A DNA stretch of 64,000 nt, from assembly GCA_964603725.1 (NCBI GenBank), contig CAZRWW010000021.1, positions 5,811 through 69,810 on the forward strand. The letters are read 5' to 3'. This DNA is from CAZDKK01 sp964603725. GTDB taxonomy: Bacteria; Eisenbacteria; RBG-16-71-46; CAIMUX01; WJJG01. Made by a program: the position numbers and the translations under genes. This document shows, piece by piece, positions 34,731 to 44,200 of this stretch. Position 1 is the first letter of the stretch, and the number at the start of each line of letters is the position of its first letter. Under the pieces are notes generated by a model. The model was given only the letters and a program-made list of their open reading frames with translations. It searched no databases and was not told the DNA's origin.

Positions 34731-36029
34731 TCACTTCTCCGGGGCGGCCCCGGCGCCCGCGCCCCGGTCACGGGCGGCGCCGACTGGACAGCTATCGCGA
34801 TCGGCGCTGCCTCGGACCGGCAAGTCCTTCCAGCCGCCGGCCAGAATCCGGGCCGCGGTGGGGCTCAGCGCCTCCAGAAGCGTGTCTTTCCCCACCTGCC
34901 GCGACCGTGCAAGAACCAGGCGGGGCGCTTCGTCCAGGGTGCGGAAGCCCGCGTCGCCCAGCCATCCGCCGGGCCCCCCGAGCACCATGGGGGCCACCAC
35001 GATCCGGTAGCGGTCCACCAGATCCTCGCGGCAGAACGAGGTCGCCACCGCGGCTCCACCCTCGACCAGCAGGTCCGGCAGTCCTTCGACCGCCAATCGG
35101 GCGGCCAGGGCCCGCAGATCGACGCCGCGGGCCCCGTGACGGATGGGGAAGCTCCAGCACCGCAGGCCCGCCCGTTCGAGCCTCCTGCGAGCCGCCAGCG
35201 AGGCGCGCTCATCGCACGCGATCAGCCACGGCCCCCCGTTGGCGCCCGCCATGTGGTCGAGGAGATCCTGGTCGCCGGCCACGGCTGCCCGCGAGTCGAG
35301 CACCACCCGGACGGGCTGGTGGGGCCAGGGCGGCAGGGATCGCGCGGGCCGGCCGACGGCAACCGCCCGGCGAAGTCGGCGGAGCCGATCGCGCACCGGC
35401 CGCGCCGTAAGGCGCGGCCGATCGGCCTGGAGCGTCCCGCGGCCGACCAGGATCGCATCGCAGCCGGCGCGCCAGACATGCGCCAGCTCCCGGGCGATCG
35501 ACCCGGAGATCCACTGGCTCGTCCCGTCTGGCGCCGCCAACCGCCCGTCCAGGCTCGATGCCACCTTGAGCGTCACGAACGCGCGCCCCTCGAGCAGACG
35601 CCACAGGAAGGGCGCATTGAGCCGCGCCGCGCTCCGCTCGAGCAGCCCGATCTCGACCTCGATGCCGGCCGCCCTCAGCAGGGCGAAGCCGCCGCCGCTC
35701 ACGAGCGGATGGGGGTCCGGCATCGCCACCACCACCCGCCGGATGCCCGCGCGCGCGATCGCCGGCGCGCAGGGCGGCGTGCGACCCACGTGACAGCACG
35801 GCTCCAGCGTCACGTAGAGGGTGCTCCCCTGCAGCGCCTCGGGATCGGCCCGCCGCAGCAGGCCCGCCTCGGCGTGCTCGTCGCCGCAGGCCATGTGCGC
35901 CCCGACGCCCACCACACGCTCGCCCTGCGCCGCTACCGCGCCCACGCGCGGGTTCGGGTGCGTCCAGCCGGTCCCGAGCGCCGCCAGGCGCAGCGCCAGC
36001 CTCATGTGCCGCCGATCGGCCCCGCTCAC
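34731..36029 (-). CDS. ribD: bifunctional diaminohydroxyphosphoribosylaminopyrimidine deaminase/reductase RibD
   Basis: Second and third steps of riboflavin synthesis. GTG 36029 (VSGADRRHMRLALRLA) gives 432 residues; the frame is open upstream to 36272, but that part is the riboswitch leader. Deaminase domain: THPNPRVGAV, the zinc ligands in GDEHAEAGLL and EPCCHVGRTPPC. Reductase domain from about residue 155: VTLKVASSLDGRLA, SQWISGSIARELAH, VEGGAAVATSF. First gene of the rib operon, under the FMN riboswitch. Length is somewhat above the usual 360-400. Confidence 0.95.
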   Translation of the reverse strand: MSGADRRHMRLALRLAALGTGWTHPNPRVGAVAAQGERVVGVGAHMACGDEHAEAGLLRRADPEALQGSTLYVTLEPCCHVGRTPPCAPAIARAGIRRVVVAMPDPHPLVSGGGFALLRAAGIEVEIGLLERSAARLNAPFLWRLLEGRAFVTLKVASSLDGRLAAPDGTSQWISGSIARELAHVWRAGCDAILVGRGTLQADRPRLTARPVRDRLRRLRRAVAVGRPARSLPPWPHQPVRVVLDSRAAVAGDQDLLDHMAGANGGPWLIACDERASLAARRRLERAGLRCWSFPIRHGARGVDLRALAARLAVEGLPDLLVEGGAAVATSFCREDLVDRYRIVVAPMVLGGPGGWLGDAGFRTLDEAPRLVLARSRQVGKDTLLEALSPTAARILAGGWKDLPVRGSADRDSCPVGAARDRGAGAGAAPEK

Positions 36030-36074
36030 TTCCGTCGCGCCCTCGTCAACCCCGGCTCCCCTCGGAACGCGCAA

Positions 36075-36114
36075 ACGCCACGCCTCCTGCTCGCTGGGAG
36101 GAGGAGCGTGGCGT
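36075..36114 (-). promoter_or_regulatory. hairpin in the ribD leader, possible riboswitch expression platform
   Basis: A perfect 9-bp inverted repeat (ACGCCACGC at 36106-36114 and GCGTGGCGT at 36075-36083 on the minus strand) that extends by 4 bp after a bulge. It lies between the FMN aptamer and the ribD start and is followed by only three T, so it could act as a weak terminator or in translational control. Confidence 0.55.
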
Positions 36115-36164
36115 CCCCGGTCGTGGGGTCCGACCAGCGCGCGCGGCGCCGGCTCGCACTCCAC

Positions 36165-36293
36165 CGCTCCTTCTCCCATCCAGACTGTGACTGTCGGCTT
36201 CCGAATTCCACGGAATCGGCCCCCCGGTTCCCGAGGAGCTCGCGGGCTGTGACCGCCGGTAGGGATTTCCACCCTTCCCCGAAGGAGAGCCTA
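36165..36293 (-). ncRNA. FMN riboswitch (RFN element)
   Basis: On the minus strand the leader contains the conserved RFN blocks in order: GGAAGGGTGGAAATCCCTAC, CGGCGGTCACAGCCCGCGAG, GTGGAATTCGGAAGCCGACA, GTCACAGTCTGGATGGGAGA and a closing helix (CTCCTTC with GAAGGAG). These match the FMN aptamer core. It precedes ribD, so FMN should turn down the whole rib operon. Confidence 0.95.
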
Positions 36294-36336
36294 TGTTCAT
36301 CCGCCCGGCCGCGCTTGCCGGCCGGCAGAGCGGTCT

Positions 36337-36365
36337 ATTATACCCCCCGCTTGCCCTGCGGTCTA
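36337..36365 (-). promoter_or_regulatory. rib operon promoter
   Basis: TAGACC, 17 bases, TATAAT on the minus strand; the -10 box is a perfect consensus match. The predicted start lies about 35 bases before the riboswitch aptamer. Confidence 0.7.
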
Positions 36366-36415
36366 CCCCGTCCTCCCGACCTACCCCCCTGACCGCCGCG
36401 CTCGCGAGACGCAAA

Positions 36416-36446
36416 GGGGCGCCGCGGGGAGTTCCCGCAGCGCCCC
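36416..36446 (-). terminator. intrinsic terminator after the PorV/OmpA-like gene
   Basis: GGGGCGC-T-GCGGG, loop AACT, then CCCGC-G-GCGCCCC and TTT on the minus strand, about 80 bases after the stop codon at 36525. It separates the giant-protein operon from the rib operon, whose promoter starts 50 bases further on. Confidence 0.75.
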
Positions 36447-36524
36447 TCACCATTCCATTCGAAGGAGGTCCTGGACTCAGATTCACGAGGCGGACCGCCG
36501 GCGACGGCGGCCGCCCGCCGCGAA

Positions 36525-38162
36525 CTACGGAATCAGATGGAACTCGGTCCTCCGGTTCCGCGCCATCCCGGCGTCAGTATCGTTCGTGTCGATGGGCTCC
36601 GATTCGCCCTTGCCCACCGCCTGCATCCGCTCGGCAGCCACCCCTCGCGCCGCCAGCAGGGACCTGATGGTCTCCGCCCGCCGCCGCGAGAGGTCCAGAT
36701 TGTAATCGTCACTTCCGCGGGCATCGGTATGCCCCTCGATCCGCAGCTGCACATCCGCGTTCTTCTTCATGAACGCCGCGATGTCGTCCAGGATCGGCAG
36801 CGGGTCTGCCCCGCTGATCTCGGCGCTGTCGTATCTGAAGTTGATGTTCGCCATCGCCATGTGCGCCGGGATGTCGTCGGGGCACCCGTCGGTGTCCTCA
36901 TACTTGTTGAAGGTCTCGGGCGCATTCGGGCACTTGTCGTCCGCGTCCAGAATCCCGTCGCCGTCATTGTCGACTTCAGGACACCCATCCTCGTCCTCGA
37001 AACCGTCGAAGTCCTCCGCGCGGTTCGGGCACTGGTCCTTCACGTCCAGGATGCCATCCCCGTCGTTGTCCACGTCGGGGCATCCATCGGTGTCCTCAAA
37101 ACCGTCGAAGTCCTCCGCCGCGGTCGGACACTTATCGGAGGCGTCCGGTATTCCATCCTGGTCCCGGTCGCGCAGCGGCGAAACGCCGCCGGTCGTCGGC
37201 CGCGGCGCCATCTCAAAAGGGCACTCGGGATCTCCCAGCTTCAGCGTGACCCCGATGCGATGGCTCTCGCCCAAGAAGTCCTCGGGCTCATCCATGTACG
37301 CGTAGGCGAACTCGACCATCTTGACCATCACGCCCAGGCCCAACGTCAAATGGTCATTGTTCAGCCCGAGCCGAATCGCCCCGCCGAAATCGTCGTTGAT
37401 CGGCAGCGCCGCCTCGGCGCCCGCGTGGTATTTCACGTCCTCGTCCTGCGTGTGGTCGATGTCGAATGCGAAGGTGATCCCTTGCAACGGCATCACCGCC
37501 ACGCCCCCCCGCAGGTTGAACGGCACCGTGTCGGCATCCTCGTCGCCGCCGATCGAGCTGGCCACGTCGCGCGCGGCAATGCCCAGCCGCACCCATTCCA
37601 CGGGCTGCGCCGCCGCGCCGAAGTCGAAGCCGATGCCGCTCACGCCGTCCGTCGCCACGTTGGCGTCCAGCCCCTGGTGCAGGTACTTGAACGTCGCACC
37701 GAAGGAAACCATGTCCCACGCGTACGCCCCGTGGAGCATCAGGGCCAGGTCGCCATAGTCGAACGTGCCTGTCCGCAGCCCCGTCGTCGCGTCGCGCTCC
37801 TCGATGTCGGACATGCCGGCGGTGATGAAGTTGGCACCCAGGCCGCCCCACTCGAAGCGGTGCGAAGCGCCCACCGAGCTCATCCTGCGGTCTGCCTCCA
37901 TCCCCAGAGCGTGCATCGCGCCAACCTGCGTGCCGCAAGCCCAGCCGAGCATCGCCGGGTTGTAGTACGCGCCCGTGGCGTCATTGCTCGCCGCCACTCC
38001 CGCGCCGCCCATCCCCAGGGCGCGCGTCCCGATGCCCATCCGCAGGATCGGCATCAGGTGATTGCTCGTGTCCTCGGCAAGCACGACTCCCGGCGTCGCC
38101 AGGAAGATGCCAAGGGCGAGGAGCACACCCAGACAAGCGGCCCCCCTACTCCTTCTCAACAT
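36525..38162 (-). CDS. outer-membrane PorV-like barrel with TSP3 repeats and OmpA-like C-terminal domain
   Basis: A 545-residue envelope protein. ATG 38162 has AAGGAGG 8 bases upstream. A signal peptide (1-29, ending VVLA) leads into a barrel-type domain of the PorV/PorQ/UPF0164 kind (GIGTRALGMGGAGVAASNDATGAYYNPA, parts GTRALGMGGAGVA and YYNPAMLGW) to about residue 310. Then come three Asp-rich thrombospondin type 3 repeats (DQDGIPDASDKCP, DNDGDGILDVKDQCP, DNDGDGILDADDKCP) likely to bind calcium, and from about 435 an OmpA domain with GHTDARGSDDYNLDLSRRRA and the MARNRRTEF arginine motif that binds diaminopimelate. PorV is the shuttle of type IX secretion; the fusion to a peptidoglycan anchor is unusual. 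It follows the giant protein gene. Confidence 0.87.
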   Translation of the reverse strand: MLRRSRGAACLGVLLALGIFLATPGVVLAEDTSNHLMPILRMGIGTRALGMGGAGVAASNDATGAYYNPAMLGWACGTQVGAMHALGMEADRRMSSVGASHRFEWGGLGANFITAGMSDIEERDATTGLRTGTFDYGDLALMLHGAYAWDMVSFGATFKYLHQGLDANVATDGVSGIGFDFGAAAQPVEWVRLGIAARDVASSIGGDEDADTVPFNLRGGVAVMPLQGITFAFDIDHTQDEDVKYHAGAEAALPINDDFGGAIRLGLNNDHLTLGLGVMVKMVEFAYAYMDEPEDFLGESHRIGVTLKLGDPECPFEMAPRPTTGGVSPLRDRDQDGIPDASDKCPTAAEDFDGFEDTDGCPDVDNDGDGILDVKDQCPNRAEDFDGFEDEDGCPEVDNDGDGILDADDKCPNAPETFNKYEDTDGCPDDIPAHMAMANINFRYDSAEISGADPLPILDDIAAFMKKNADVQLRIEGHTDARGSDDYNLDLSRRRAETIRSLLAARGVAAERMQAVGKGESEPIDTNDTDAGMARNRRTEFHLIP

Positions 38163-38233
38163 CGCCGTACCTCCTTCGTTGAATCGAATGGTCGCCCAGA
38201 ACTACTAACGTCTCTCTGGAATGGAACCGTGTC

Positions 38234-38265
38234 GGGGGGACCGGACCGCCTGGCCCGATCCCCCC
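38234..38265 (-). promoter_or_regulatory. strong hairpin between the giant-protein and PorV/OmpA-like genes
   Basis: GGGGGGATCGGGCC and GGTCCGGTCCCCCC on the minus strand can form a 14-bp stem with two G-U pairs around AGGC. No T run follows, so it is more likely a processing, mRNA-stability or attenuation element than a full terminator. It lies 14 bases after the giant gene's stop. Confidence 0.55.
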
Positions 38266-38278
38266 GCTGCTCACTCGC

Positions 38279-41200
38279 TTAGTCCTCCCGCCAGATGACG
38301 GCCTTGATCGTCGCACCCTTCTTGCTGTTCCCGTCCTCGGCCTCCACCCGAATCAGGTAGGCGCCGTTACCCAGCTTGGTGCCGGCGGCCGTCCCGTCCC
38401 AATGGAAGCTGACCGGACCGGGGTTCGCATGCCACTCGTTGTGGATCGTCGCCACGTAGTCCCCGGCGAAGTCGTAGAGCTTCGCCGTCACCTGCGCCGC
38501 GCGTCCGAGCACGAGCCGAACCTCAGCCGCGTGGTCGTTCGGATTGAACGGGTTCTGGCTGATGTACGCGTCCGTCACCGACAGCGTCGCCTGCTGCGCG
38601 ACCAGCGGCAGGCTGACGATCGCGCGGTTGCCGGCCAGGTCAGCCCCGTTGACCATCACCGTGTAGTTCCCGAACGGCAGGCCGTCCTCCAACGTCGCAC
38701 ACCACTGGCCATCGCCGTAGGTGAACGTGACGTCCCCGACAGCCACCCCGTCAGGCCCGATGAGCTGGATCACCGGAGCGCCCTGACCACTGGTAGCGAC
38801 GCCCGCGCCGCGGTCCTCGACCACCACGCAGATCGCCGTCGCCTCGCCGGGCACCGGCGGCAGGCTCACGAGCCTGGCCGTCGGGCCGACCATGTCCACG
38901 ACGAAGCGCTGCTCGACGAACTTGGAACCGCGGTTCCGCGCGTAGTCGAACAGCCCGTAGTTGTACACGTGCATCTCCTGCGACCGCCAGTCCATGAACG
39001 ACTCGCCGTACAGGAGGATCTGCTCGCCGCCAATGTAGACCGTATCGATCCGAACCCCGACAAACATGCTGTCCGAGTTGGCCTCGATCGTCTTCGTGCT
39101 GTAGATCACCACCTCGACGATGTCCCCGTTCTTGATCAGCCCGCCGCCCATCACCGGCAGCCCCACCGTGAGGATGTCCTCCGGCGTGTAGTACTCCGCC
39201 GGCGGATCCTCGGAGCTCGCCATGTACAGCGGCGGCGTGCAGTACGGGATCACCTCGTCCGCAGTGCCGGTGTGCAGCAGCAGGCGCTCCTCGATCTCGT
39301 CGATGTCGCCCTGCTCGTCTTCGCCGCGGTCGTGCTGGACCAGCCACAGGTCGTACTTGAAGCCGTAGTCCACCTCGACCCAGCAGGCCTGCGGGTTCTC
39401 ACCCGTCGCATACGGCCAACCGCACGCGTCGTCCTGCCACATCGCGTGACGCGGATCGGGCGGCAGGTTGTCCGTGCAGTCGACGTCGAAGATCCACTCC
39501 GGATGGTCCGGCCGCATGTAGATACCGGACTCCGCATCGTAGAGCTCGACCTTCAGCATGTTCTGCGTCGCCGCGGGGCTCAGGTACCCGGCCACATTCC
39601 TCAGGACCGGACTGCTCACGAAGCCACCGTTGAAGGTGATCTTCGGAGCCGTGTTGTCCACAAAGAACCGCGCGCCAGGCGCCTCAACCGGCAGCTCGTA
39701 CCACGTGCCCTGGTCGGTGTCGTCCTCATAGACGATGTTCAGCGTGTGCCAGCCCGGTCTGAGCTGGTCTTCCATCCGGTACGAGTGGCGGTAGGCGATC
39801 TGGTAGATCGTGCCGCTCTCGTTGGCCCGCGTGTACTCGAACACGCCAGACCCCCTCGCGCCGTAGTCCCAGCTGCTGCCAGCCGCCGCCCAGAGGACGT
39901 CGTCGATCCAGAGCTCGATCGAGTTCGTGCGGACCGTCGCCGGCCCCGGGCAGTTCAGGTACGCCACGATGACCGGGTCGGAGTCCGTGTAGTTCCACCG
40001 ACCGTACCGCACGCTCCCAGGCGTGAAGCTCGACACCGTCACCGGCGCCGTCGCCTTCGGCGCGAAGATCGCGAAGTACGGCTGCGTGTAGGCATTCGTG
40101 CGGGTGGCATCGAAGCCGTCCACCCGGAACGTGATCTGGTTAGCCTGCGTGTCGACCGAGATGTCCGAGATCGGCATGCTGTGCCAGATCTTGTCCGTGC
40201 CCGAGCTGCCGTCGTGGTCGCCCCAGCACTTGACGGTCAAGAACGGCTCACGAGCCGCAGCCTCGGTCGCGGTGCCGAAGACCTCCAGCAACGCCGCCTC
40301 GTCGTACTCGATCGTCACGTACGGATAGAACCCCTGGTGGAAGCTCGCATCGTCCGTCGGGTGGCCGATGAAGTAGGCCGTCCGCGGGACCATCGTCATG
40401 TACCGCTGCTGGTCGCCGTCAACCAGCGGCGGATCCACCGGGCTCAGGAACAGGCAGCTCATGCCGCCCGCGCCCGGCGGGACGTTGACCATCGCCTTGA
40501 GGTAGACCGTCGTCTCCTCAACCTCCACCGTGTAGCCCGTCACGGTTGCCCAGCCACGCGTGCCGAGCTCCGCCGTGACCTCGTAGGACCAGAGGTTCGT
40601 GCGGTAGATCTGCAGGTTGCCGTCAGCGGTCATCGCCGTCGCGAAGACCTCGTAGCGCCCGCACTCATCCGCGTCCATGTTCTCGTGGCCGAGCCAGCTG
40701 CCCTCCGTCCCCGGGGTGATCTCACGCTGCATCACAATCTTCTCGGCATCCGAGCAGTACCCTCCGTCCGGAGTGTCCGGTCTGATCAGCAGGACATGCG
40801 GCTGCTGCGTGGGCTCGGTCAGCATCACGTGCACCTTGGCCTCGAACAGGTCGCCCTCGCCCGGGATCAACTCAACGTGCGGACCCGCGAGCAGCGCGTT
40901 CTCTCCGTAGGCCATCGGCATGAAGTCCCACATGCCGACCCACAGGCCCTCGGTGTACTGGTACACATGCACCGTCACCTCGGGCGGATTCTCGTCGATG
41001 TTGCCCTGGTCGTCTGTCGCGATCGCCCGCAGGGTGATCTCGTCGCCGACCTCGAAGTTGCTCTCCTTCAGATCGATGTCCGTGTACCACAGGTAGTCGA
41101 CCCCGTGCGGATCCCCGTGCTCCTCGCCCTCGGCGATGCCGATCGGGATCCACTGGGTGCTGCCCGCCAGGTGGTACTGGAACTGGACCTGCTGGATGTC

Positions 41201-44200
41201 CTCGTCGCTGTAGGCCAGCGCGTAGAGCCGGACATACGCGGCGCGGTCGTCGCCGTGCGGCAGCACGCAGGGATACCAGCCCGCGATCCTCGCCCGGGCG
41301 GGGATGTTGTCGTTGATCCGGAGCTCCCAGGCGGGACCTTCCGTCTCGTTGCACGCCTCGTCCTTGACGACCACGCGGGCCCAGACGGTCTCGCCGTCTT
41401 CCTGCAGGTCAAGGCCGGTCGTGTTCCACTCGAGCTGCGCCGTGCCCTCGACGAACAGCGTGCCCGTGGGCGGCATCCACTCGCCGATCGTGCGCCAGTC
41501 GCTGTCACCGTCCCAGCGGACCTGGAACAGCACCTCGGCCACGCCCGTCTCGTAGGTGTCAGGCAGCTCGGGCTCATTGTCGCCCACCGTCGCCACGAGC
41601 GTGATCACATCACCTAGCGTGATGTCGACCGGCTGCGGCGTCGTGTAGATCGTGCCGTTGGCCTCGATGCGGCTGATGTTCGCGATGTCGGGATCGGTGG
41701 TGTCCACCACCATCTTCTCCGCCACGGTGCCCTGGAAGAGGTTGCCCGCTTCGTCGTACACCGTGAGCTGCCAGTCGTAGAGGCCCGTGTCGACGTCGTC
41801 GACCTCCCAGTAGTTCGTCCAGGTGCCGGTCTGCGAGTCGAATACGCCGTTCGGGGTCCAGGCCACCGCCTCGCCGTACTCGGGATCCGTCGACAGCTTC
41901 CACTGCCACAGGACCTGATCGTGCCACACGTCGTACTGCGTGTAGCTCTGGTCGAGTCTGAACTGCAGCAGGTAGTACTCGTCACCATCGATCTCTCCGC
42001 CCATCAGCGACGGGCACTTCTTCTGGCCGTCGACCGGCTCCACCACCGCCAGGACGGGCGGATCGTAGTCGACGTAGAGCTTGAAGGGCTGCGACACGAC
42101 CGGCCGCCCGGTCGTCGCGTTGAAGTCCACGTTGCCGACGTCATCGCGGCCGACCGCGAAGACCCACAGCGTCTTGCCGGCCAGCGTCCGCAGGTCCCAG
42201 TTCGGGTCGAGCGTCCAGACCAGCCCGTCGCCGGTGCTCTCCAGTACGCCGTCGATCAGGACGGGCGTCGTCGAGCCCTCCTCGGCGTACATGAAGTCCA
42301 CCTGGATGCAGTCGCTGTCGAGCCCGAGCAGCTTGGCCTCGAGCCAGTCGAGGTCGCGCGCGTGCACCACCGTCATGTCGGCCGGGAACGGAATCGGCTC
42401 GGTGTTGCCCGACACCCGCGCGATGCGGGTGATCGTCGCCACCGGCGCCTTCGTGTCCTGGACCGTGAAGGTGATGTAGCGGCCCGCGTCGAACTGCGCG
42501 ATGTGGTCGGTCTGGTTGCCGACGATGTCGGAGACAGCCGTCACCATGTGATAGGTCTCGCCCACCACCACGGCCGGGTTCGCCTTGTCGAGATCCCAGT
42601 CGTACGAGTACGGCCGGGTCTCGTCGGGGTTGAGGTCGCTGTCGTCCACGCCCTCGCCCACCGCCAGGCTGGCCGGATGGTTGTAGGCATCGCCCAGGTT
42701 CAGGTCGCGCGCCCGCTTCCAGTAGAAGTCGACGATGTCGTCTTCGCGCGGATTGTCAGTCTCCGCGAACATCGTCATGAACTCGTTGCGCTCGACCGTC
42801 AGAGTCGTCTGAATGCCCGCCGTCATCGGGTCCGCATCCGCCGTCGAGGTAGGCGCGGTGTTGTCCACGTAGAGGCGAGCCTTCTCCGTGTTCGCATCCA
42901 GCTCTTCGTAGTTGCCCTCCCGGTCCATGGCCCGCACGTAAATGTCGTACCAGCCGTCCGGGAACCGCTGCTGGCCGGTGTGGTCGAGGTCGGTCTCCGT
43001 GCGCCAGATCACCTGCCACAGCGGGCCAACCCCGGCCGTCCGCAGGCCGCCCCAGTTGGGCGTGCAGTCGTCGACGCCGATCAGGATCGGAGCCTCCGTG
43101 CTGCCCACCTTCTGGGCCCAGAACTCGACATACTCGATGCCAAGGTCGGGGTCCTGCGTCCTCGCCACCAGGGTCACGTCGTTCGAGACGATCTTCTCGT
43201 TGGTGCCGTTGATCTCGTTCTCATCGATCCAGCGCGGCCAGGTGTTCGTCGCAGCCCCTACCCACCCGTCGGCGCTATCGCCGTCGGCGAGAACGTAGGT
43301 GCCACCTCCGAGGTCCTTGCCGAAGTCGATCGGGATGTCGACGTCCGCGGTGAACAGCGTATCCCCGTCGACGTCGACGAAGAAGCCGTCGTGCGCACCG
43401 GCGTCGCAGTCGAGGTCCGGCACATTGGCCACCCCATCCGGGTCGTCCTCAAACCAGACCAAGCCCGGCACCATCGTGATCTTGCTGAGATCGGGCTTGA
43501 TCTCGTCTTCTACCGTGATCTGCGTGTCCCAGACCTGCGGACCCGCCGTGTTCCCGGCGGCATCCCAGTAGGTGACCCGCACGTGCATGTCCTCATCCCA
43601 GTAGACGTCCGTCGGGGTCGTCCAGTCGACCTCCGCCAGCCAGAAGGCGAACGGCGTGTCGATCCGGTTGCCCGTCAGCTCGACGCCCTCGGGATCCTCG
43701 ATCAGGAACCAGGTTTCCCCGCCGTCGCGGCTGTACTCGAAGTAGGCCGCCACGATGTCCGTGTTGGCCGAATCCGGGACCGCGTCGCGCAGCTCGACCT
43801 GGAGGTGGACCATACCGCCCGCGATGACCTGGTGGTCCGGCAGGTTGTCGGCCCAGTGGGCCGCGTCCGGCACCAGCGGATCGTCGACGTCGATCGTCCA
43901 CATCTGCCAGTCGTTGTTCGCGTCGTGCAGGATGTTGGCCCGGCCGGCGTAGTCCATCGCCAGCCCGCGGATGTCGCAGCGTCCGCCGCCGAGACCCGCG
44001 TCCTCCCACATCTCCACGAAGTTCGGGACGCGCAGGCGCCAGACGTAGTACGTCTGCGAGTTGTGCGTGAAGTTCAGGTTCGGCTCGTAGTCCATCGCGC
44101 CGCCGTCCGGCCAGGTGCGCCAGGCGCCCAGGCCGTCGGTGTGGTAGCGCCACTGCAGCGTCACCGTCTCCAGGTCGCTCGAGGTCGACACGACCATGAA

